From Neoroseomonas alkaliterrae (lineage in GTDB: Bacteria > Pseudomonadota > Alphaproteobacteria > Acetobacterales > Acetobacteraceae), in NCBI RefSeq assembly GCF_014199195.1, contig NZ_JACIJE010000002.1, forward strand, positions 484,871-548,870: 64,000 bases of DNA, read 5' to 3'. The position numbers were made by a program, and so were the translations under genes. Position 1 is the first letter of the stretch. Each line of letters begins with the position of its first letter. The notes below the pieces were generated by a model that searched no databases, was not told the origin of the DNA, and saw only the letters and a program-made list of their open reading frames with translations. Positions 29,607 through 37,604 of the stretch are shown here, in pieces.

Positions 29607-30511
29607 GCCGCCGCCGCTTCGCGGGCGAGGATCCTGGCGAGAGCCGCGTTGAATGCATCGGCCGCCTCGTACGCGACCCAGTGGCCGGCACCCGGGATCT
29701 TCGCGGTCAGCGCGCCCTCGCGCAGGCGATGGACAAGGTCGAGGCGGAGCTGCACATGCGGGCGCGCGATCGCGTCCTGCTCCCCATAGACCGCGGCAAG
29801 CGGCGCGCGCCCGCGCTCGATCGCCTGCCTGAGCGAGTCCGTGCCGGCCCAGCCGCGGCTCTTGAACCGTGCGCGGCGGGTGTGGAGGTCCTGCATCGCG
29901 AGCGCGACTTCGTCGATACGATCCGCGTCGGCGAACATCAGCGCGGCGAGGTTGTGACGGTTGGCCTCCTCCCGCGCCTTGCCCTCGAGGTGCCGGACCT
30001 TGACCAGCTCGGTCGGACTCCGCGTGAAGCCGAGGGCGCCCGCGCCGACAATCGTCAGGGACCGGCACCGCCCCGCATCGAGCGCGGCGAGGTGACCCGA
30101 GCACAGGGCGCCGAAGGAGAATCCGACAAGGTCGTACCCCGCGCCATCGGCGAGGATCAGGTCCAGCCCGTCGCGCAGGATCCTCGCAAGGCTCTCCGGC
30201 GTTGCGGGCTCGGGCGGCATGTCGCTGTCGCCGAGCCCTGGAAGGTCGGCGCAGATCACCTCGCGATCCTTCGCGAAGGCCGGGATGTTCCGCAGCCAAT
30301 GCCTCCACGAGCCGGAACCGCCATGCAGCAGCACCAGCGGCGGCCCGCTGCCCCAGGCGCGCCAGACCATGCTGCCCGCGCCGCAAGGCGTTTCCGCGCG
30401 GCGTGCCGCGGCGGCGACCGCGCGCAGTTCCGCATGCGGTTCCTCGCGCGCGTCGTTCGCGCGCCATGTCGCCCGTGTCATGCTTGCCGACCCATGCCCG
30501 TTCGCGGGCAT
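29603..30511 (-). CDS. Alpha/beta hydrolase
   Basis: A 302-residue serine hydrolase. The oxyanion motif Leu-Leu-His-Gly-Gly-Ser-Gly-Ser is at about 61-68. The nucleophile elbow is Gly-Phe-Ser132-Phe-Gly, and the catalytic His lies in Gly-Ala-Gly-His-Trp. The first 40 residues are atypical, and translation may begin at the Met at 30481. Similar enzymes cleave esters or carbon-carbon bonds in ring-cleavage products; the substrate here is unknown. It is coupled to the DMT transporter and lies 43 bp downstream of the hybrid kinase gene, so all may be one transcript. Confidence 0.85.
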   Translation of the reverse strand: MPANGHGSASMTRATWRANDAREEPHAELRAVAAAARRAETPCGAGSMVWRAWGSGPPLVLLHGGSGSWRHWLRNIPAFAKDREVICADLPGLGDSDMPPEPATPESLARILRDGLDLILADGAGYDLVGFSFGALCSGHLAALDAGRCRSLTIVGAGALGFTRSPTELVKVRHLEGKAREEANRHNLAALMFADADRIDEVALAMQDLHTRRARFKSRGWAGTDSLRQAIERGRAPLAAVYGEQDAIARPHVQLRLDLVHRLREGALTAKIPGAGHWVAYEAADAFNAALARILAREAAAA

Positions 30512-30554
30512 CCTAGGGCAGGCTCCGGCGCGGTCCAGCCCGCGCGAGGACGGA

Positions 30555-33455
30555 TCAGGCCGCGCCGACCGGCTGCGCCGGGATGTCGGCGACCACGCCC
30601 TCGATCCCGAGCCGGCGCTCGAGCTCCGGCAGGGTCGCGCGCGCCACGGCGATCACCGCGGCCTGCAGGTCGGGCGCAGGGTCGCCGCCGCGCGCGGCCT
30701 TCTGCAGCGCCTCGGCCTCGGTCGCGAGCCGCGTGGCGCCGAGCGTCCGTGCGGCGCCGACGAGCCGATGCGCGGCGTGCTGGACATGCGCGGCGTCGGA
30801 CTTCTCGCCCGGTGTTGCGTTGCTCAGGAGGGAGAGCGCCCGCCTGACCTCGCCGACGAACTCCGCGAGGATCCCATGCGCGGCATGGCCGAGTTCGCGT
30901 TCGAGCGTATCGAGCGCCGTGCCGTCGAGATAGGGCGTGGCGGGTTCTCTCGCGTCGCTCATGGCATGCGCACCGCGTCCGTTCGGGAGGTTCTGCAGGA
31001 GCTGCAGCAACGCGGAGCGATCGAGGGGCTTGGCGAGGTGCCCGTCCATGCCGGCGCGCCGCGTCGCCTCGATCTGCTCGGGCAGCGCGGATGCCGTCAG
31101 CGCGATGACCGGCACATCGCAGGCGGGAGGCGGCAGTGCGCGGATGCGGCGCGTCGCCTCGAAGCCATCCATGGTCGGCATCTGCAGGTCCATCAGGACC
31201 GCGTCGAAGCCGCCATTCGTCAGCGCGAGCAGGGCGCCGACGCCATCCTCCGCCACCTCGACCGAATGGCCGGCGCTGCGCAGCATGGCCTGGGCGATCT
31301 GGCGATTGGCGGCGACATCGTCCACGACCAGAAGGCGCAGCGGCTTTCCGGGATGGGCTCCGGCCGGGGCAGCGGTGCCGGCCTGGTCCGGTTCGGGTAG
31401 CGTCGCGGGGCGGAGCGGGATCTCGATCCAGAACAGCGCGCCGCCCCCGGGAGGTTCCGTGCAGCCGATCCGCCCCTCCATCAGCGCGACGAGACGGGCG
31501 GAGATCGCGAGGCCGAGGCCCGTCCCCTGGGCTTCCTCCGATCCCTGCGGTTCGAGCTGGACGAAATCCTCGAAGAGTAGGTGTCGCTTCTCCGGCGGCA
31601 CGCCAGGGCCGGTGTCCTGGACCTCGATCCGCAGATGGTCAGCGTCCAGCCGGCGCAGACGCAGCTCGACCCGGCCGCCGCTCGGCGTGAACTTCACGGC
31701 GTTCGACAGCAGGTTGAGCAGAAGCTGGCGGAGCCGGGTCGGATCGAGCTCGGCGGCTTCAGGCAGGGCAGGGTCCACATCGAGATGGAAGCTGAGCGCC
31801 TTCCTCGCGACCTCCGGCGCGAGCAGGGTCGCGCAGCCATCGAGCAGCGGCCGCAGCGCCACCGGCCGAGGCGCGAGGTCGAGGCGCCCGGCCTCGATCT
31901 TCGACAGGTCGAGCAGCCCGTTCACGAGATCCAGCAGGTGACGCCCGGCTTCGTGAAGCGTCTTGACCTGTTCCCGCTGGTCCGGTTCGAGGCGGGGATC
32001 CTGCAACAAGACCTGCGCGAAGCCGAGGACGCCGTTCAGCGGCGTCCGCAACTCATGCGAGACGCGGGCGAGGAAGCGGCTCTTGGCTTCGCCCGCCGCC
32101 GCCGCCGCGTCGCGCGCGGCGGCCAGATCCTGCATCGCGCGCTTGAGCGCCGTGATATCCGTGCGGATGCCGACCGTCCCGCCATCCGGCGTTCTCCGTT
32201 CGGTGATCAGCACCCATCGCCCGTCGGGCAGCAGCCGCTCCATCGGCGGCTTGTCGCCGAGGTGGAAGGCCTTGCTCTCGGCCACGAAGGCTTCGATGTC
32301 GTCGCCCGCCTGCGGGTACTGGCCGCGCTTCGCGCCCTCCCGCATGATCTCCTCGAAGCTCACGCCGGGGCGGATGAAGGGCGCGCTGATCCGGTAGAAA
32401 TCCTTGTAGCGGCTGTTGCAGGCGACCAGGCGATCGTCGGCGTCGAACATGACGAAGCCGTCCGACATGGCCTCGAGCGCGTTCTCCAGCGTATGCCTCG
32501 CGCGTGCCCGTTCCTCCTCAGCCTTGTCGCGCTGGCGCAGCATCACCATCAGCGCGAGGGCGACGAGGATGATCACCATCCCAAGGATGCTCGAGACGGC
32601 GAAGGCGCGAACACGGTCCCGATACCAGCCGGCGAGCGCCGCATCGACGTCGTAGGTCGTCGTGATGACCAGCGTCGCATAGAGGGTGGGCCGCATGGCG
32701 ATGAAGACCGAGGCACCGTCGAAGCGGCTGGTGCCGAGCGTGGCCGTCGGGCCGATGCCGAGCTGCGTCGCCGGGGGGCTCAATCGCTGACCGATGCGGG
32801 TCTCGTCATGCGGCACGCCTGCGAGAAGAACGCCGTCATCCCTTTCGAGCGTCGTGCGCATGCCGGGACTTTCGCCGGCCGCACTCAGGAGGGCGCGCAC
32901 CGACGGCACCGGAACCTCGGCCACGGCGAGGACCGGCCCCAGCCCGGTCACGGTGATGTTCCGGGCGAAGAAGAGCGTCCACTCCCCTGTCGTCGGGTTC
33001 TGGATGGGGCCGCCGATGGAGACGCCGCCGCCGCGCTCGGCGAGATCGGAGAAACCTGTTTCGACGGGCAGCGGGAGGCGCCGCCGCCGCGAGACCGGCA
33101 GCGCCGTGGCGACAGGCAGGCCGTCCGGTCCCAGGAGGAGGATGTCCCGATAGGTGAAGTTCTGGTTGTTGAACTGGCGCAGGACGCGGTTCAGCACGGC
33201 GATGTCCATGCGGCCGTCCTGCGCGAAATGGGCCAGCATCGCCGGAAGCCCGGCCAGCATGGCATCCACCTGCACGAAGGCCCGGTTGATCGAGGCCTCC
33301 GTCGCGAGGCTCACGCGCTCCACCGTCTCCCGCGCGGCCGTGATCTGCGCTTCCCGTGCCCGATCGATGATCAGGAGCGTCGCTGCGGTCTGTGCAAGAA
33401 GCAGCACGATGGCGCCGATGAAGATGGCGCGGCGCAGGAGAAGCGTGTTGTGCAT
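30555..33455 (-). CDS. Hybrid sensor histidine kinase with PAS, REC and HPt domains
   Basis: A 966-residue inner-membrane sensor. Order: transmembrane helix (about 11-31), periplasmic sensor region (about 32-284), second helix (285-306), PAS (325-435), HisKA with His467 in Ser-His-Glu-Leu-Arg-Thr-Pro. Then an HATPase domain (Asn-Ala-Val-Lys-Phe-Thr and Gly-Thr-Gly-Leu-Gly-Leu-Ala), a receiver domain with Asp756 (Met-Asp-Leu-Gln-Met-Pro) and Lys809, and a C-terminal HPt domain with probable His896 (Ala-His-Arg-Leu-Val-Gly). The full phosphorelay up to the HPt is in one chain; no response regulator with an output domain is nearby. It starts 2 bp after a periplasmic binding protein gene, suggesting ligand sensing through that protein. 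Confidence 0.92.
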   Translation of the reverse strand: MHNTLLLRRAIFIGAIVLLLAQTAATLLIIDRAREAQITAARETVERVSLATEASINRAFVQVDAMLAGLPAMLAHFAQDGRMDIAVLNRVLRQFNNQNFTYRDILLLGPDGLPVATALPVSRRRRLPLPVETGFSDLAERGGGVSIGGPIQNPTTGEWTLFFARNITVTGLGPVLAVAEVPVPSVRALLSAAGESPGMRTTLERDDGVLLAGVPHDETRIGQRLSPPATQLGIGPTATLGTSRFDGASVFIAMRPTLYATLVITTTYDVDAALAGWYRDRVRAFAVSSILGMVIILVALALMVMLRQRDKAEEERARARHTLENALEAMSDGFVMFDADDRLVACNSRYKDFYRISAPFIRPGVSFEEIMREGAKRGQYPQAGDDIEAFVAESKAFHLGDKPPMERLLPDGRWVLITERRTPDGGTVGIRTDITALKRAMQDLAAARDAAAAAGEAKSRFLARVSHELRTPLNGVLGFAQVLLQDPRLEPDQREQVKTLHEAGRHLLDLVNGLLDLSKIEAGRLDLAPRPVALRPLLDGCATLLAPEVARKALSFHLDVDPALPEAAELDPTRLRQLLLNLLSNAVKFTPSGGRVELRLRRLDADHLRIEVQDTGPGVPPEKRHLLFEDFVQLEPQGSEEAQGTGLGLAISARLVALMEGRIGCTEPPGGGALFWIEIPLRPATLPEPDQAGTAAPAGAHPGKPLRLLVVDDVAANRQIAQAMLRSAGHSVEVAEDGVGALLALTNGGFDAVLMDLQMPTMDGFEATRRIRALPPPACDVPVIALTASALPEQIEATRRAGMDGHLAKPLDRSALLQLLQNLPNGRGAHAMSDAREPATPYLDGTALDTLERELGHAAHGILAEFVGEVRRALSLLSNATPGEKSDAAHVQHAAHRLVGAARTLGATRLATEAEALQKAARGGDPAPDLQAAVIAVARATLPELERRLGIEGVVADIPAQPVGAA

Positions 33456-33457
33456 CG

Positions 33458-34534
33458 TCAGTCGAGGCGCGCGCTCACGCCGAGCGTGGGCGCGAGGTAG
33501 GTATTCCAGGCCTCGACGCAGGGCTCGCCGCAGCGCCGCACCCAACCGGGCAGGACGGTCTCCGTCAGCAGGCGGATGCGCCGCTGCTGGTCGGCCTCCG
33601 AGACGGGTACGACGGTCATGGACCCTCTTCGTCCGCCCGTGCAGGTCGGTCTGCCGGCGTTGCAGGCGATCCCCTGCACCGTCTCCACCTCGGCCGCGTC
33701 CCAGATCTGCCGCTCCAGATTCGCGAGCTCGGCGCGGAGCAGGGTGCGGGCCCAATCCGGCATGCCGTTCCACACCGCCTTGTTCGCCCCGAAGACGGAC
33801 AAGCCCCAGGTGATCGCCATGCTGTGCATGTGGGTCGTCACTTCGTGCAGTCCGATCGCATTCGCCGAGAGGGTCCCGGTCACGGCGCATTCGACCACGC
33901 CCGAGCGGATCGCGGCGAGCGTTTCCCCGAAGGGTATGACGATAGGCCTTGCGCCGAGCGCCGCGAACATTTCCGACTGGCCGACAGAGGACGTCCGAAT
34001 GCGCCGGCCCGCGAGGTCCGTGAGCCCATTGAACGGGCTGCGGCAGAACACGACCTGCGCCGGGTAGGTATAGACCGCCAGCAGCTCCACATCGTAGCGC
34101 TCCGCGAGCAGCGCTTCGAGATGCGGGCGGTACAGCGCCAGGCTGCGGCGCAGCGAGGCCATGTCGGGGTTGACGATCGGAAGGTCCACGGCATTGAACT
34201 CCGGCTCTTCCGTGCTGACGATGGCCAGAAGCGCGGTGCCGAAGGGCACGACGCCAAGCCGCATCAGCGCCAGCATCTCCTGCGCCCGGATGCCGCTGCG
34301 GTCGAATGGCGCGATCTCGGCCTGCAAGCGGCCGCCGGAGGTCTCCTCGAGGCGGCGCCAGAACGGTTCCTCATACCGCACATACTGGCTGACATCGGCG
34401 AGGCCGCCGACGATCTTGAGCCTCAGGGGACCTTGCGCCGGCGACTGGGCATCCGTCACGGCCGGCAGCAGGCCGAGAACGAGCGGCACAAGCCACAGGA
34501 CCACCTGGCGAAGTCGGAAGAACAAGCACGCCAC
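33458..34534 (-). CDS. DctP-like (TRAP-type) periplasmic solute-binding protein
   Basis: A 358-residue protein with a signal peptide (about 1-29, ending Val-Thr-Asp-Ala-Gln) and a TRAP/DctP-like binding fold. Recognisable segments are Gly-Gly-Arg-Leu-Gln-Ala-Glu-Ile near 65-75, Leu-Ala-Gly-Arg-Arg-Ile-Arg and Gly-Glu-Thr-Leu-Ala-Ala-Ile-Arg-Ser-Gly-Val-Val-Glu. Four Cys in the C-terminal third (Cys-Asn-Ala-Gly-Arg-Pro-Thr-Cys and Cys-Gly-Glu-Pro-Cys) could form disulfides and are not typical of DctP. The start is GTG with GGAGGAGA upstream. No dctQ/dctM permease gene is near. Two bp from the hybrid kinase, it is probably a sensor subunit and not a transporter part. Confidence 0.82.
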   Translation of the reverse strand: MACLFFRLRQVVLWLVPLVLGLLPAVTDAQSPAQGPLRLKIVGGLADVSQYVRYEEPFWRRLEETSGGRLQAEIAPFDRSGIRAQEMLALMRLGVVPFGTALLAIVSTEEPEFNAVDLPIVNPDMASLRRSLALYRPHLEALLAERYDVELLAVYTYPAQVVFCRSPFNGLTDLAGRRIRTSSVGQSEMFAALGARPIVIPFGETLAAIRSGVVECAVTGTLSANAIGLHEVTTHMHSMAITWGLSVFGANKAVWNGMPDWARTLLRAELANLERQIWDAAEVETVQGIACNAGRPTCTGGRRGSMTVVPVSEADQQRRIRLLTETVLPGWVRRCGEPCVEAWNTYLAPTLGVSARLD

Positions 34535-34690
34535 GTGACTCTCCTCCAGGGCGTGAACGCCCGATGGATTATTGCTACCTTTACGGGAAGAGTGTCACAG
34601 TCTCCATTAAAGAAACGCGGATCTGCCGATGGGCGGCCCCCGTCCGGACCGCCGGCAGGCCGGCCGCACCCGGTTCCACGGATCTAGCCC

Positions 34691-35440
34691 ATGGGCGGAC
34701 ACCGAAGCGCGATCGCGAGCCACCGGGGGGGCGCCTTCCTCTGGCCCGAAAACAGCCTGACGGCGTTCCGCGAATCCGCCCGACTTGCCCTGGAACAGGC
34801 CGAATGTGACGTCCATGCCTCTGCCGATGGCGTGCCGATCGTGATCCACGACGCCTCCCTCGAGCGGACCACGGACGGCACAGGGCTTGTCTCGGCGCAT
34901 ACCGGCCAGGACCTCTCGCGCGTGCGACTGCGCGGTGCCGGAGGCGAAGGCGTACCCAGCCTTGCCGATGTTCTCGGCATCCTGCGTGGCTCGGCCGTCA
35001 CCCCGCGGATCGAGATCAAGACCGACGCGCATGGGCGCCCCTATCCCGGCCTCGTGGCCCGTGTCCTCGAGGATCTCGACCGCGCCGGGCTGCGGGGCCG
35101 TTCCTGGATCATAGGCTTCGATGCGCCGACCATGGCCGAGGCGCTGGCGGCCGGTGGCGTCGCGGGCGTCGCTTGGCTGCTCGAGCGCCAATGCTGGGGA
35201 TCGCTCGGCATCCCTGGCGTGATCGCCGTCGCGCGGCACTACGGCTTCCAGGAGGTCGGCGTCCACGAATCGGTGCTGGATGCCGAGGCCCTCGCCGCCG
35301 TGAAGGCCGCCGGGCTGGGCGTTTCGGTCTGGGGCGCCAACCACGCGCCGACCATCCTGCGGATGCTCGCCCTGGGCGTTGACCTGCTGGCCACGGACGA
35401 TCCGCCGCTTGCAATCGCCCTGCGCGACGCCCGCGGCTGA
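34691..35440 (+). CDS. Glycerophosphodiester phosphodiesterase family protein
   Basis: A 249-residue TIM-barrel GDPD that would release glycerol-3-phosphate from glycerophosphodiesters. Motifs are His-Arg-Gly at 11-13, Pro-Glu-Asn-Ser, Glu-Cys-Asp-Val-His (metal acids), Ile-His-Asp-Ala-Ser-Leu-Glu-Arg-Thr-Thr-Asp-Gly and Glu-Ile-Lys. There is no signal peptide, so it is cytosolic. It is divergent from the binding protein gene across a 156-bp gap. That gap holds an AT-richer patch (34561-34615) likely to carry promoters. No transport genes for glycerophosphodiesters adjoin. Confidence 0.9.
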   Translation: MGGHRSAIASHRGGAFLWPENSLTAFRESARLALEQAECDVHASADGVPIVIHDASLERTTDGTGLVSAHTGQDLSRVRLRGAGGEGVPSLADVLGILRGSAVTPRIEIKTDAHGRPYPGLVARVLEDLDRAGLRGRSWIIGFDAPTMAEALAAGGVAGVAWLLERQCWGSLGIPGVIAVARHYGFQEVGVHESVLDAEALAAVKAAGLGVSVWGANHAPTILRMLALGVDLLATDDPPLAIALRDARG

Positions 35441-35708
35441 GCGCCGCGCGGCGCCAGCCGCGGCGGGCCGCGCCATGCCGCGCCGACAATACGTCGGGTG
35501 CCGCGTGCGCCGGGTGGCTGCGGGCGAGCGACCCTGAGGGCCGGGACGGGGGGTGGCCCGCGCCGTAGCCGGAGATCGGGCGCGACCGCCGCGCCCGCCC
35601 GCCGACTCGTGCGTTGCGGAGGAAGGCGCTCTGGCCTCGCGGGCCGAACATTCGGGGCCGGGTTCACGCACAACCCAGCCCGCGTGCCGCCGGATCCGCT
35701 GGCCCCGA

Positions 35709-36683
35709 TCACTCCGCCTGGATGTTGGCGACGCGGACGACCTCGCTCCAGCGCCGCACCTCGGAGGCCACATGCGCCGCGAACTCCGCCGGCGTGCTCG
35801 TGCGCGGCTCGATACCCTGCCGCTGCAGCGTGGCCTGCACCTCCGGGTTGGTCATCGCGCGCACCACCGCGGCATGCAGCCGCGCGACCTCCGCCTCCGG
35901 TAGCCGCGCCGGGCCGATGACACCGCTCCAGCTCGTCGCCTCGAAGCCCGGGAAACCCTGCTCGGCCACGGTCGGCAGGTCGGGCGCCTGCGGCATCCGG
36001 GTGAGGGAGGTCACGGCGAGGCCCCGCAGGCGGCCTTCGCGCACATGCGGCAGCACGAGCGGCGCGGTATCCGCTGCGACCATGATCTGCGCGCCGATCA
36101 CCGCCGTCATGTTGGCCGCGCCGCCCCGGAACCCAACATGGACCCAGTCCACACCCGTCATGCTGCCGAGCTGCGCCATGCTCAGATGCGGCATGGAGCC
36201 GACCCCGCCGGTGCCGTAGTTCACCTGGCCGGGATTGGCGCGGGCGTAGGCGATCAGTTGCTGCACATTGGTCGGGGCGAAGCTCGGATGCACCGCAATG
36301 AGCATCGGCACCGAGGAGACGAGGCTGATCGGCGTGAAATCCCTGACGCTGTCATAGGGCAGGCGATCGCCGCGCAACGCCTGATTCAAGGCATTGGGGC
36401 CGGCATTGCCCATCAGCAGCGTGAGGCCGTCCGGTGCGGAGCGCGCGACCATCTCGGCGGCGATGGCCCCGTTCGCGCCGGAGCGGTTCTCGACCACCAC
36501 GGTCTGTCCGAGCGCCTCGCCCATCGGCGGGGCGATGAGGCGGGCGATGATGTCGCTCGCCCCGCCCGGTGGGTAGGGCACGACCATGCGGATCGCGCGC
36601 CTATCGCCCTGGGCGATGGCAGGGACCGCAAGCATTCCGATGCCGGCCGTGGCGCCGGCTGCGAGCAGGTGACGTCTCTTCAT
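35709..36683 (-). CDS. Bug-type tripartite tricarboxylate transporter receptor (TctC family)
   Basis: A 324-residue periplasmic binding protein with a signal peptide (about 1-25, ending Ala-Ile-Ala-Gln). The signature is Arg-Met-Val-Val-Pro-Tyr-Pro-Pro-Gly-Gly-Ala-Ser-Asp, then Val-Val-Glu-Asn-Arg-Ser-Gly-Ala-Asn-Gly. AGGAGGATT stands just before the ATG. It is the last gene of the IclR-headed catabolic operon, 30 bp after the aldolase gene, so it probably captures the operon's substrate. No tctAB genes are local. The 268 bp between its stop and the convergent GDPD gene show nothing I can name. Confidence 0.93.
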   Translation of the reverse strand: MKRRHLLAAGATAGIGMLAVPAIAQGDRRAIRMVVPYPPGGASDIIARLIAPPMGEALGQTVVVENRSGANGAIAAEMVARSAPDGLTLLMGNAGPNALNQALRGDRLPYDSVRDFTPISLVSSVPMLIAVHPSFAPTNVQQLIAYARANPGQVNYGTGGVGSMPHLSMAQLGSMTGVDWVHVGFRGGAANMTAVIGAQIMVAADTAPLVLPHVREGRLRGLAVTSLTRMPQAPDLPTVAEQGFPGFEATSWSGVIGPARLPEAEVARLHAAVVRAMTNPEVQATLQRQGIEPRTSTPAEFAAHVASEVRRWSEVVRVANIQAE

Positions 36684-36713
36684 GGCAATCCTCCTGGTTG
36701 TCCTTGGGGGTGG

Positions 36714-37604
36714 TCAGGCGGCTCGCAGCGCATCCGCCTCGGCCTGATTGAGGGGCAGCAGGGGCGGGCGAAGGCGATGCCAGCCCGGCTGACCGGTGCG
36801 GTCCGCCAGCAGCAGCTTGAGCGAGGCGATCTGTGCGAAGCGGCTCGCCCGGTCGCGCGCGGCGACGATGCGCGCCTGCGCGGCCTCCACCTCCGCCGTC
36901 AGGGCCGCATCGGCATGGTGGCGGAAGACGAAGGCGAGATCGCCTGCGACGAGGTTCGAGGTCGCTGTGATGCAGCCCGCACCACCCGCCTTGAGCAGCG
37001 GCAGCATCAGCGGATCTGCGCCCGCGAGCACGGCAAGGCCCGGGAAGGTGGCGACAAGTTCTTCCATGTGCGCGAGGTCGCCCGCCGAATCCTTGATGCC
37101 GGTGAAGATGCCCGGATAGGTGGCGCGCAACCGCGCGATCACGGGGAAGGGGATCGGCACCGCCGACATCTGCGGGATGTGATAGAGCACGATGCGCAGG
37201 CGCGGATCGGCCACGCGCTCAACCACCTCGGCATAGGCGGCGAACAGGCCGTCCTCGGTGACGCCCTTGTAGTAGAAGGGCGGCAGCATCACGACCGTCG
37301 TGACGCCGAGCGAAAGGGCATGGCGCGTCAGCGCCACGGTCTCGGTCAGCGCCGGGACACCCGTGCCCGGCAGCAGCCGATCGGGCGCAATGCCGGCGGC
37401 GACCACGGCTTCCAGCAGGCCGCGGCGCTCGTCGGAGGAGAAGGAATTCGCCTCGCCCGTCGTGCCGAGCAGCGCGACGCCGTCGCAGCCCTCGGCCAGC
37501 AGGCGCCGACAATGCGCGACGAACAGGGCGTGGTCGGGGGCCAGCGCCTCGGTCACCGGGGTCAGCGCGGCGCAGAACACGCCGCGCGGATGCAGCGCGA
37601 TCAT
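36714..37604 (-). CDS. DHDPS/NAL-family aldolase or dehydratase
   Basis: A 296-residue class I aldolase-superfamily TIM barrel. Gly-Thr-Thr-Gly-Glu at 47-51 binds the carboxylate of a 2-keto acid. Tyr141 (Tyr-His-Ile-Pro) and Schiff-base Lys171 (Gly-Ile-Lys-Asp-Ser) are the catalytic pair. The family includes DapA, N-acetylneuraminate lyase, KDG aldolase and related dehydratases. A housekeeping DapA role is unlikely in this catabolic setting. The start overlaps the stop of the sialidase-like gene (ATGA). A likely role is cleavage or dehydration of a 2-keto-3-deoxy sugar acid, as inference. Confidence 0.88.
   Translation of the reverse strand: MIALHPRGVFCAALTPVTEALAPDHALFVAHCRRLLAEGCDGVALLGTTGEANSFSSDERRGLLEAVVAAGIAPDRLLPGTGVPALTETVALTRHALSLGVTTVVMLPPFYYKGVTEDGLFAAYAEVVERVADPRLRIVLYHIPQMSAVPIPFPVIARLRATYPGIFTGIKDSAGDLAHMEELVATFPGLAVLAGADPLMLPLLKAGGAGCITATSNLVAGDLAFVFRHHADAALTAEVEAAQARIVAARDRASRFAQIASLKLLLADRTGQPGWHRLRPPLLPLNQAEADALRAA

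Noticed and set aside
34037..34615. Possible transferred island starting at the AT-richer gap before the GDPD gene.
   Set aside because: The low-GC stretch is only about 60 bp and intergenic; flanking genes have the same codon use as the rest, so promoters are the simpler reading.
36714..37604. Annotation as lysine-pathway dapA.
   Set aside because: The gene is coupled to catabolic genes and the family is functionally mixed; a biosynthetic role is not supported.
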